Positions 1 through 6,366 of a stretch of DNA of 8,485 nucleotides are shown piece after piece. A program made the translations under genes and the position numbers. Each line of letters starts with the position of its first letter. The stretch's first letter is position 1. The stretch is from an uncultured Clostridia bacterium (GTDB lineage: Bacteria > Bacillota > Clostridia > Oscillospirales > Ruminococcaceae). Location: NCBI GenBank assembly GCA_947176675.1, contig CAMWRN010000091.1:1-8485 (forward strand), read 5' to 3'. The notes under the pieces are model-generated. The model was given only the letters and a program-made list of their open reading frames with translations. It was not told the DNA's origin and searched no databases.

Positions 1-1
1 G

Positions 2-274
2 ATATATATGGGTACTCCCCGCGATGTGGTGGCAGATATGCTGCTTCCCGCATTTCTGCCGTTCAATTTGCTTAAAGGCGCGCTGAACAGCGGTATAGCA
101 ATGCTGATCTACAAGCCGCTGTCAAATATTATGCGCAAGGCGCATCTGCTTCCGGAAAGCACTTCTTCAGGGGCTGAAAGCGGCGGACATATGAAAAAAT
201 ACGCATTTGTGTACGTTATCGCAGGATTTGTTATTGCCACATGCGCGGCGGTAATTATTATCTGGAATTTGTAA
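2..274 (+). CDS. ECF transporter S component, RibU-like, 3' end only
   Basis: This is the C-terminal part of a membrane protein whose start lies before the window. The frame is open from base 2, so the ATG at 8 is probably internal. The stretch LPFNLLKGALNSGIAMLIYKP matches in style the last helix of substrate-binding (S) subunits of energy-coupling factor vitamin transporters, especially the riboflavin type. Such subunits pair with EcfT and two EcfA ATPases to import a vitamin across the cytoplasmic membrane. After a short polar linker rich in Ser, Gly and Glu, an additional hydrophobic segment (about residues 66-86 counted from the ATG at 8) follows and the protein ends NL. That extra segment after the usual KPL ending is somewhat unusual. 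The ligand cannot be told from this fragment. The stop at 272-274 lies 7 bases before the metK -35 box, and no terminator separates the two genes. Confidence 0.7.
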   Translation: MYMGTPRDVVADMLLPAFLPFNLLKGALNSGIAMLIYKPLSNIMRKAHLLPESTSSGAESGGHMKKYAFVYVIAGFVIATCAAVIIIWNL

Positions 275-281
275 AAATCTG

Positions 282-310
282 TTGACAAAAAGAGAAAACA
301 GTGGTATACT
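282..310 (+). promoter_or_regulatory. sigma-A promoter of the metK leader
   Basis: The -35 box is TTGACA (282-287), then 17 bases, then the -10 box TATACT (305-310). TGG directly before the -10 box (302-304) makes it an extended -10 promoter. Transcription should start near 317, about 14 bases before the riboswitch. The promoter begins immediately after the stop codon of the preceding gene. Confidence 0.9.
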
Positions 311-329
311 GAAATTACAATCAAATATG

Positions 330-433
330 CCTTATCAAGAGCGGCTGAGGAACTGGTCCTGTGAAGCCCGGCAACCTAATTACAGTAATGTGAGAAAGGT
401 GCTAAATCCTGCGGAATTTTCCGAGAGATGAGG
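330..433 (+). promoter_or_regulatory. SAM-I (S-box) riboswitch aptamer
   Basis: The conserved S-box elements appear in order: CTTATCAAGAG at 331-341 (5' strand of P1 and the kink-turn side), GCCCGGCAACC at 366-376, AAGGTGCTAAATCC at 396-409, and GAGAGATGAGG at 423-433. P1 forms between 330-336 and 427-433, with one G-U pair. P4 forms between about 412-415 and 420-423. This aptamer class binds S-adenosylmethionine and, when bound, favours transcription termination. Its position directly before metK gives a simple feedback loop in which SAM shuts off SAM synthetase. The identification rests on the near-consensus core and the gene context. Confidence 0.97.
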
Positions 434-456
434 AATTTTTATAAAAAATTTCGCAG
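409..456 (+). promoter_or_regulatory. predicted antiterminator of the SAM riboswitch
   Basis: Bases 409-420 (CTGCGGAATTTT) can pair with 445-456 (AAAATTTCGCAG) over 12 base pairs with a single G-U, leaving a 24-base loop. The helix uses both strands' positions needed elsewhere. It takes the 5' strand of aptamer helix P4 (from 412) and the first bases of the terminator stem (453-456). It also traps the 3' strand of P1 (427-433) in its loop. It is therefore mutually exclusive with both the SAM-bound aptamer and the terminator, as expected of the ON state. The pairing was done by eye, without energy calculation. Confidence 0.7.
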
Positions 457-489
457 CGCTTGGAGAAGTTCCAAACGCTGCTTTTGTTT
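453..489 (+). terminator. riboswitch-controlled intrinsic terminator
   Basis: GCAGCG (453-458) pairs with CGCTGC (476-481). Beyond a C/A mismatch, TTGG (460-463) pairs with CCAA (471-474), with a 7-base loop. The run TTTTGTTT (482-489) follows. This is the OFF structure of the SAM-I switch and ends 36 bases before the metK start codon. Confidence 0.9.
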
Positions 490-525
490 CTGAATTCAAA
501 TTTTCAAAATGGAAAGGTGATTTTT

Positions 526-1707
526 ATGTCCAAAATGCTGTTTACTTCCGAGTCCGTTACGGAGGGACACCCCGACAAAATCTGCGACCAGATCTCCGAC
601 GCAATTCTTGACGCTATTCTCGAAAAAGACCCAATGGGGCGCGTCGCCTGCGAAACCACCGTTACTACGGGTATGGCTATGTGCATGGGCGAAATATCCA
701 CAAACTGCTATGTGGATATTCCCAAAATTGTAAGACAGGTGATTATCGACATCGGCTACGATCGTGCAAAGTACGGCTTTGACGGTCATACCTGTGCAGT
801 TATGCAGTCCATAGACGAACAGTCCTCCGATATCGCAATGGGTGTTGACGAGGCTTTGGAACACAAGGAGGGCGAAGGTTCCGACAAGTTCATGACAGGC
901 GCGGGCGATCAGGGTATGATGTTCGGCTATGCCTGCAATGAGACCCCAGAGCTTATGCCTATGCCTGTTTCTCTTGCGCACAAGCTTGCCAAAAAGCTTA
1001 CCGAAGTGCGCAAAACAGGCGTCCTGCCTTATCTTCGTCCCGACGGAAAAACTCAGGTCACTGTTGAGTATGAGGACGGAAAGCCCGTAAAAGTGGAGAC
1101 GGTTGTTGTTTCATCTCAGCACGCGGCGGAGGCTTCGCTGGAAAAGATCCGCGCTGACATTATCGAAAAGGTTATCAAGCCTACGATTCCCGCAGAGCTG
1201 CTTGCGGACGATACCAAGTACTTCGTAAACCCTACCGGACGTTTTGTTATCGGCGGTCCTCAGGGTGACAGCGGTCTTACAGGTCGTAAAATCATCGTTG
1301 ATACATACGGCGGATACGCACGTCACGGCGGCGGAGCGTTCAGCGGAAAGGATCCCACAAAGGTTGACCGCAGCGCGGCTTACGCGGCAAGATACGTGGC
1401 GAAAAATATTGTTGCGGCGGGACTTGCCGACAAGTGCGAGGTTCAGCTTGCATACGCTATCGGCGTTGCAAAGCCTGTTTCGATAATGGTGGATACTTTT
1501 GGCACAGGCAAGGTTTCAGATGATAAGCTTGCTGAGGCTGTTGACAAGGTATTTGATCTGCGTCCCGCGGCGATCATCGATGCTCTGGAGCTTCGCAAGC
1601 CGCAGTACCGCAAGCTTGCAGCCTACGGACACATGGGACGTGAGGAACTTGGCGTTGCATGGGAGCGAACAGACCGTGCGGACGAACTGAAAAAAGCGGT
1701 GCAGTAA
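526..1707 (+). CDS. metK: S-adenosylmethionine synthetase (MetK)
   Basis: The enzyme joins ATP and methionine to make S-adenosylmethionine, releasing phosphate and pyrophosphate in the cytoplasm. The 393-residue length is typical of bacterial MetK. GHPDK at residues 14-18 carries the N-terminal catalytic His and the Mg-binding Asp. The first family signature GAGDQG is at 125-130 and the second, the phosphate-binding GGGAFSGKD, at 268-276. The protein runs intact to the usual C-terminal end. The frame is open upstream to an ATG at 460, but that ATG lies inside the riboswitch terminator. The ATG at 526 has AAAGGTGA (513-520) five bases upstream and gives the expected start MSKMLFTSESVTEGHPDK, so 526 is chosen. 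Expression should be controlled by the SAM-I riboswitch in its leader. The gene appears to be transcribed alone, ending at the shared terminator downstream. Confidence 0.98.
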   Translation: MSKMLFTSESVTEGHPDKICDQISDAILDAILEKDPMGRVACETTVTTGMAMCMGEISTNCYVDIPKIVRQVIIDIGYDRAKYGFDGHTCAVMQSIDEQSSDIAMGVDEALEHKEGEGSDKFMTGAGDQGMMFGYACNETPELMPMPVSLAHKLAKKLTEVRKTGVLPYLRPDGKTQVTVEYEDGKPVKVETVVVSSQHAAEASLEKIRADIIEKVIKPTIPAELLADDTKYFVNPTGRFVIGGPQGDSGLTGRKIIVDTYGGYARHGGGAFSGKDPTKVDRSAAYAARYVAKNIVAAGLADKCEVQLAYAIGVAKPVSIMVDTFGTGKVSDDKLAEAVDKVFDLRPAAIIDALELRKPQYRKLAAYGHMGREELGVAWERTDRADELKKAVQ

Positions 1708-1778
1708 CCAATTCGGACGTTCCGTTCAAAAAAGGACGGCGGATCGTTATTCTGTACATTAAAAAATTAGTATAAAAT

Positions 1779-1815
1779 AAAAATCCGAAGCACTTTAATG
1801 ATGCTTCGGATTTTT
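1779..1815. terminator. bidirectional terminator between metK and the ABC operon
   Basis: ATCCGAAGCA (1783-1792) pairs perfectly with TGCTTCGGAT (1802-1811) around a 9-base loop. AAAA on the left and TTTT on the right extend the stem and give a U-tract in either direction. It lies between two convergent genes, 72 bases past the metK stop and 15 bases past the stop of the minus-strand ABC gene, and should serve both. Confidence 0.93.
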
Positions 1816-1829
1816 ATATTTACTTAAAT

Positions 1830-3743
1830 TTATTCAAGTTCAAACGCACCGGTGTAGAGCCTGTAGTACTGCCCCTTTTCGGAAATAAGCTTGTCGTGGC
1901 TTCCGCGTTCGATAATGCGTCCCTGTTCCAGAACCATTATTACGTCGGAATTCTTTACAGTTGAAAGCCTGTGAGCGATAACAAAAACAGTCCTGCCCTT
2001 CATAAGAGCGTCCATACCGCGCTGAACTACCGCTTCGGTATGGGTGTCGATAGAGGACGTAGCTTCGTCCAGTATCATAACTGGGGAATCCGCGACTGCC
2101 GCGCGGCTGATAGCAAGAAGCTGTCTTTGTCCCTGTGAAAGATTGCTGCCATTTTCGGTAAGCTCCGTATCATATCCCTTTGGCAGGCGTGTGATAAAGT
2201 CGTGCGCTCCCGCAAGCTTGGCGGCGTTTACGCAGTCCTCGTCAGAAGCGTCCAGTCTTCCGTAGCGGATATTATCCATAACCGTGCCTGTGAACAGGTT
2301 TGTATCCTGAAGAACGATTCCCAGACTGCGGCGAAGATCAGCTTTTTTAATTTTGTTGATGTTTATTCCATCGTAGCGTATCTTACCGTCCGCAATGTCG
2401 TAGAAACGGTTCAGCAGGTTGGTAATGGTAGTTTTTCCCGCGCCCGTCGCGCCTACGAAAGCAACCTTCTGACCCGGCTCTGCGTACAATGTAACATTAT
2501 GCAGAACAGTCTTGTTTTCCTCGTAGCCAAAGTCCACGTCGTCCAGAACCACATCGCCGCAGAGCTTTGTGTAAGTAACGGAGCCGTCAGCCTGATGAGG
2601 GTGCTTCCAAGCCCATGTGCCTGTACGCTCGGTGCATTCGGTGATAACGCCGTTTTCCTCGCGGGCGTTTACCAGTGTAACGTAACCGTCGTCAACCTCC
2701 GGTTCGCGGTCTATGATGTCGAAAATACGCTCCGTACCCGCAAGACCCATAATTACCGAGTTTATCTGGTGAGAGACCTGACCGATATTTCCCGCAAACT
2801 GTTTTGTCATATTAAGGAAAGGCACAACAACGCTTATGCTTATAGCCATTCCCGAAATGCTTACGTTGGGAACGTTGTTAAGGTACAGGAAGCCTCCAAC
2901 TATCGCAACGGCAACGTACAGAACGTTTCCTATGTTGTTGAGGATAGGTCCGAGAATATTTGCGTACTTGTTGGCTTTTTCGGATTCGCGGAAAAGCTCG
3001 TCGTTGATCCTGTCAAAGTCAGCCTTGCTTTCTTCCTCGTGGCAGAAAACCTTTACCACCTTCTGACCGTTCATTATTTCCTCGATGTAACCTTCTTCCT
3101 TACCGAGAGCGATCTGCTGGCTTACGAAGTACCTTGCCGAGCCGCCGCCTACCTTTTTGGTGACGAGAAGCATTATAATCACGCCTACAAGCACCACCAG
3201 CGAAAGCCATACACAGAAGTAAAGCATGATAAAGAAAACAGTCGTGATCGTTACCGCCGATATCAGAAGCTGTGGAAAGCTTTGTGATACCATCTGACGG
3301 AGGGTGTCGATATCGTTGGTGTAGTGGCTCATGATGTCGCCGTGATTGTTTGTGTCAAAGAATTTAACGGGAAGATTCTGCATATTGTTGAACATCTTTA
3401 CCCGAAGCTTTTTAAGAGTACCCTGTGTGATTATCGCCATAGTCTGGTTGTAGAGAAATCCTGAAGCCAGCGACAGCACATAGAACACCGCCAGTATCAG
3501 TACGGAATCTATGATAGCTTTGCCAACGGTTTCCCACAGAGCACCGCTGTTCCAGCTTTCCTCGACCGAGGAAATTACTCTCTGCATAAATATTGAGGGA
3601 ATTGAGCTTACTACAGCGTTAAAAATAATACAGACAAGAGTCAGCGGCATCATAACGGGATAAAATCCGAACAGGGTCTTTATCAGTCTGCCTGCCGTAC
3701 CTTTTTTTACCTTTACGGGACCTTTTTTCATTTCCTTGCTCAT
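1830..3743 (-). CDS. ABC exporter subunit with the catalytic (consensus) ATPase half
   Basis: This 637-residue half-transporter has an N-terminal membrane domain with six helices (about residues 25-325) and a C-terminal nucleotide-binding domain. The domain carries Walker A GATGAGKT (431-438), Q-loop Gln479, signature LSQGQ (535-539), Walker B VMILDE with catalytic Glu560, and switch His591. The signature has Gln where Gly is usual. A segment of about 50 residues between the two domains (about 350-398) contains the Trp-rich piece TGTWAWKHPHQ. It is larger than in simple half-transporters but is familiar in clostridial exporters of this type. The ATG overlaps the stop of the upstream subunit (ATGA, 3743-3740), with GGGAGG at 3758-3753 nine bases before it, so the two are translationally coupled. 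They form one heterodimeric exporter in the cytoplasmic membrane. The substrate is unknown; members are usually annotated as multidrug or lipid exporters. Confidence 0.93.
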   Translation of the reverse strand: MSKEMKKGPVKVKKGTAGRLIKTLFGFYPVMMPLTLVCIIFNAVVSSIPSIFMQRVISSVEESWNSGALWETVGKAIIDSVLILAVFYVLSLASGFLYNQTMAIITQGTLKKLRVKMFNNMQNLPVKFFDTNNHGDIMSHYTNDIDTLRQMVSQSFPQLLISAVTITTVFFIMLYFCVWLSLVVLVGVIIMLLVTKKVGGGSARYFVSQQIALGKEEGYIEEIMNGQKVVKVFCHEEESKADFDRINDELFRESEKANKYANILGPILNNIGNVLYVAVAIVGGFLYLNNVPNVSISGMAISISVVVPFLNMTKQFAGNIGQVSHQINSVIMGLAGTERIFDIIDREPEVDDGYVTLVNAREENGVITECTERTGTWAWKHPHQADGSVTYTKLCGDVVLDDVDFGYEENKTVLHNVTLYAEPGQKVAFVGATGAGKTTITNLLNRFYDIADGKIRYDGININKIKKADLRRSLGIVLQDTNLFTGTVMDNIRYGRLDASDEDCVNAAKLAGAHDFITRLPKGYDTELTENGSNLSQGQRQLLAISRAAVADSPVMILDEATSSIDTHTEAVVQRGMDALMKGRTVFVIAHRLSTVKNSDVIMVLEQGRIIERGSHDKLISEKGQYYRLYTGAFELE

Positions 3744-5488
3744 TCCTCATCGCCTCCCGTCTTATTCTGAAGCATATAGAGATCCTTGTAGATATCGTTT
3801 GTTTTCAGAAGCTCGTCGTGCGTACCCGCCGCGCTTACTGTACCGCCCTCCATGACAATTATCACGTCCGCGTCCTGAACGGAGGAAATTCTCTGGGCGA
3901 TGATAAACTTTGTGGTCTCGGGGATAAAGTCCCGCATCGCTTTTCTGATAAGAGCGTCGGTCTTGGTATCCACCGCGCTTGTGGAGTCGTCCATAATAAG
4001 TATCTTAGGCTTTTTCAGAAGCGCTCTTGCGATACACAAACGCTGCTTCTGACCGCCAGAAACATTTGCGCCTCCTTGTTCTATGTAGGTGTCGTAGCCG
4101 TTCGGGAAACGGGTGATAAACTCGTCCGCTTGCGAAAGCTTGCAGGCTTCGATCATTTCCTCATCGGTAGCTTCTTTGTTGCCCCAGCGGAGATTTTCCT
4201 TTATCGTACCCGAAAAAAGAATGTTTTTCTGCAATACTACCGCTACCTGATTTCTAAGGGTATCAAGGTTGTATTCGCGGACGTCCCTGCCGCCCACCTT
4301 TACCGTACCGCTCGTAACGTCGTACAGTCTTGAAATAAGCTGTACCAGCGAAGATTTGGACGAACCCGTTCCGCCGATAATACCCACAGTCTGACCCGAC
4401 TTTATGTGCAGGTCGATATTTGCTAATGTCATTCTCTCTGCGGAAGCGGAATATTTGAAGCTTACGTTGTCGAAGTCCACAGAACCGTCGGCGATCTCGT
4501 AAACGGGATTTTCGGGATTGCTCAGCGAGCTGTCCTCGTCCAATACTTCAACGATACGCTTGCATGATTCAATTGACATAGTTATCATAACAAAGATCAT
4601 TGAAATCATCATCAGGCTCATAAGTATCATAAAGCTGTAAGTAAGCAGTGCGCTGAACTGTCCCACGTCAAGGTCTGCACCTCTTGTGGTGATGATAGTG
4701 TAGGAACCGAAAGAAAGCACGAACACCATTACCGCATAGAGACAGAACTGCATGAGCGGGTTGTTGATTGCGAGTATCCTTTCTGCCTTGGTGAAATCGC
4801 GGCATACGTCCTCGGCGGCCGCGCCGAATTTTTGTTTTTCATATTCCTCGCGGACATAGGATTTAACTACTCTTATGCCCTTTATGTTTTCCTGAATTGA
4901 GCTGTTGAGGTTGTCGTACTTCTTGAATACGCTTCTGAACAGGGGCATTACCTTGTAGCTTACAAAGAACAGTCCAAAACCAAGGATAGGCGTTACCACA
5001 ACAAAGATAGCTGCCATTTTTCCGCCCATGACAAATGCCATTACAAATGCAAATATCAGCATAAACGGTGCGCGGATCGCAGTACGGATTATCATCATGT
5101 ATGCCATCTGTACGTTTGTAACGTCGGTGGTGAGACGAGTCACAAGGGAAGATGTGGAAAATTTGTCAATGTTTTCAAATGAAAACTTCTGGATATTATA
5201 GAACATATCCTTACGAAGATTCTTTGCCAGTCCGCAGGACGCCGTAGCGCAGGTCGAACCTGCCAAAGCTCCGAACATAAGTGACAGACACGCCATTACC
5301 ACCAGAATAAGACCGTAGGTGACAATAGTGTCCATTTCGCAGCCGTCCTTGATCTTGTTGACCAGCTCCGCGATGATAAACGGGATAATACATTCCATGA
5401 CTACCTCCATAGCAACCAGTAAAGGCGTTGCTACAGAGACTTTTTTGTACTCGCGTATACATCCGGCTATTTTTTTAACCATACGCAT
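3740..5488 (-). CDS. ABC exporter subunit with the degenerate ATPase half
   Basis: This 582-residue half-transporter has a six-helix membrane domain (about residues 15-305) followed by a nucleotide-binding domain. Walker A is GGTGSSKSS (372-380), with Ser377 where the third Gly is usual. The Q-loop is Gln420, the signature is VSGGQ (476-480), and Walker B is ILIMDD, with Asp501 replacing the catalytic Glu. The switch residue is Gln532 instead of His. The Asp and Gln changes are the hallmark of the non-hydrolysing site of heterodimeric exporters such as TM287/288, LmrCD and BmrCD, and its partner is the next gene. The annotated ATG at 5488 has GAGGT only three bases upstream. The ATG at 5482 (Met3, giving MVKKIAG) sits nine bases from GAGGT and may be the true start. 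It is the first gene of a two-gene operon with its own promoter. Confidence 0.93.
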   Translation of the reverse strand: MRMVKKIAGCIREYKKVSVATPLLVAMEVVMECIIPFIIAELVNKIKDGCEMDTIVTYGLILVVMACLSLMFGALAGSTCATASCGLAKNLRKDMFYNIQKFSFENIDKFSTSSLVTRLTTDVTNVQMAYMMIIRTAIRAPFMLIFAFVMAFVMGGKMAAIFVVVTPILGFGLFFVSYKVMPLFRSVFKKYDNLNSSIQENIKGIRVVKSYVREEYEKQKFGAAAEDVCRDFTKAERILAINNPLMQFCLYAVMVFVLSFGSYTIITTRGADLDVGQFSALLTYSFMILMSLMMISMIFVMITMSIESCKRIVEVLDEDSSLSNPENPVYEIADGSVDFDNVSFKYSASAERMTLANIDLHIKSGQTVGIIGGTGSSKSSLVQLISRLYDVTSGTVKVGGRDVREYNLDTLRNQVAVVLQKNILFSGTIKENLRWGNKEATDEEMIEACKLSQADEFITRFPNGYDTYIEQGGANVSGGQKQRLCIARALLKKPKILIMDDSTSAVDTKTDALIRKAMRDFIPETTKFIIAQRISSVQDADVIIVMEGGTVSAAGTHDELLKTNDIYKDLYMLQNKTGGDEE

Positions 5489-5518
5489 TCTACCTCACTT
5501 TTTTTTAAAATATCTTTT

Positions 5519-5547
5519 ATTATAGCATATTTTTCCGAAAAAATCAA
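5519..5547 (-). promoter_or_regulatory. promoter of the ABC exporter operon
   Basis: Read on the minus strand, the -35 box is TTGATT (5547-5542), followed by 17 bases and a perfect TATAAT -10 box (5524-5519). TGC directly precedes the -10 box (extended -10). The start point should be near 5512, giving a leader of about 25-30 bases before the first subunit. Confidence 0.85.
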
Positions 5548-5555
5548 ATGTTTTA

Positions 5556-5588
5556 GGGTGAAAATTGGGTGAAATCCGATCGACCCAA
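5556..5588. repeat. direct and inverted repeats between divergent promoters
   Basis: GGGTGAAA occurs at 5556-5563 and again at 5567-5574, 11 bases apart, which places both on the same DNA face. The second copy overlaps TTGGGT (5565-5570), whose inverted partner ACCCAA lies at 5583-5588. The cluster sits between the -35 boxes of the exporter operon and the oxidoreductase gene. That is a natural place for a shared regulator to bind, but no regulator is encoded next to it, and the repeats are short enough to be chance. Confidence 0.35.
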
Positions 5589-5609
5589 ACCAAGCGCTGT
5601 GGAAATGCT

Positions 5610-5638
5610 TTGACATTTTTTCGGATATACGGTATAAT
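5610..5638 (+). promoter_or_regulatory. consensus sigma-A promoter of the oxidoreductase gene
   Basis: A perfect TTGACA (5610-5615) and a perfect TATAAT (5633-5638) are separated by the ideal 17 bases. The start point is expected near 5645, leaving a short leader of about 29 bases. Such a full match implies high basal activity unless a repressor acts on it. Confidence 0.95.
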
Positions 5639-5673
5639 ATCTGTAAAACAATTCATATCGGGAGGCGGCGTAA

Positions 5674-6261
5674 GTGAAGAAAATTCTTGTGGTACAGGGT
5701 GGCGGACGACCGAACGGGAACACCGCGCAGCTTGTAAGCTCCTTTGTGAAAGGCGCGGAGGAAAGCGGACATTCGGTCGAGACCGTTTCGCTTGTAAAAA
5801 ATGAAGTCAAAGGCTGTCTCGGCTGCAACGCCTGCCGTTACGGAAAGCCCTGCGTTCAAAAGGATTCGTTCAACGACCTCGTTCCGAAAATAAAAGCCGC
5901 CGACTGCATCGTATTTGCTTCGCCGCTTTATTTCTGGATGGTCTCGTCGCGTCTGAAAGCGTTTATCGAAAGGTTTTACTGCATAGCGGAGGAGGATATG
6001 GCTCCGCCGCTGGGCAGATACGAAAAATATCCGATAAAGGACTGCGCTCTGCTTATGACCTCGGCGGACGACTTTTTCTGGACGTTCGAGCAGGCGGTTT
6101 CCTATTATCGGTTTGCGCTTGTAAATTACATCGGCTTCAATGACAGAGGAATGGTGCTTGCGGGCGGCTGCGGAGACACTAACGGAAAACCCCGCATTGA
6201 CGAAACTTCCCATTTGCGGACGGCTTACGAATTCGGGAAAAATATCTATCCCGCTCAATAA
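5674..6261 (+). CDS. flavodoxin-fold NAD(P)H-dependent oxidoreductase, iron-sulfur flavoprotein-like
   Basis: This 195-residue protein starts with the strand-loop KKILVVQGGGRPNGNT, the FMN-phosphate-binding loop of the NADPH-dependent FMN reductase/flavodoxin superfamily. Residues 48-60 (GCLGCNACRYGKPC region) give Cys48, Cys51, Cys54 and Cys60, a C-x2-C-x2-C-x5-C pattern. This fits the compact 4Fe-4S motif of archaeal and clostridial iron-sulfur flavoproteins (Isf). FASPLYFWMVSSRLKAFIER (81-100) is the second FMN-contacting region of the family. The likely role is cytoplasmic electron transfer or reduction of small molecules using bound FMN; the physiological substrate cannot be read from sequence. 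The start is GTG at 5674, eight bases after GGGAGG (5660-5665). No in-frame ATG nearby has a comparable site. It is transcribed alone from its own consensus promoter, divergently from the ABC exporter, and ends at the hairpin downstream. Confidence 0.88.
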   Translation: MKKILVVQGGGRPNGNTAQLVSSFVKGAEESGHSVETVSLVKNEVKGCLGCNACRYGKPCVQKDSFNDLVPKIKAADCIVFASPLYFWMVSSRLKAFIERFYCIAEEDMAPPLGRYEKYPIKDCALLMTSADDFFWTFEQAVSYYRFALVNYIGFNDRGMVLAGGCGDTNGKPRIDETSHLRTAYEFGKNIYPAQ

Positions 6262-6294
6262 GGCATCCGCTTTTCGTCTGCGCATAATCACAAA

Positions 6295-6330
6295 TATCAA
6301 AAGGGACGGCATTTGCCGTCCCTTTTGATA
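6295..6330. terminator. bidirectional terminator hairpin
   Basis: TATCAAAAGGGACGGC (6295-6310) pairs perfectly over 16 bases with 6315-6330 around the loop ATTT. The T run on either strand is part of the stem base (CCCTTTTGATA). It lies 33 bases after the oxidoreductase stop and 36 bases after the stop of the convergent sigma-factor gene, so it can end both transcripts. Confidence 0.88.
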
Positions 6331-6366
6331 TGCAAATATATGACCCGGTAGAGGAGGTTATTTTAG

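Noticed and set aside
460..525. In-frame 22-codon extension upstream of metK from the ATG at 460
   Set aside because: The ATG lies in the riboswitch terminator stem, has no ribosome-binding site, and the added residues do not belong to MetK.
1720..1737. Six-pair hairpin CCGTTC/GGACGG after metK
   Set aside because: It is short, has no T run, and a much better terminator lies 40 bases downstream.
2202..3287. 361-codon open frame on the plus strand
   Set aside because: It is fully antisense to the ABC subunit with intact Walker, signature and switch motifs, and shows no recognisable protein features or start signals.
3818..4333. 171-codon open frame on the plus strand
   Set aside because: It is antisense to the ATPase domain of the first ABC subunit; the composition reflects the complement of that gene.
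5653..6312. 219-codon open frame on the minus strand
   Set aside because: It is antisense to the flavodoxin-fold gene, which has a perfect promoter, a good ribosome-binding site and family motifs.
6351..6358. GAGGAGGT on the plus strand, resembling a strong ribosome-binding site
   Set aside because: No start codon follows at a usable distance and no plausible coding frame continues; it lies between the terminator and the convergent sigma-gene stop.
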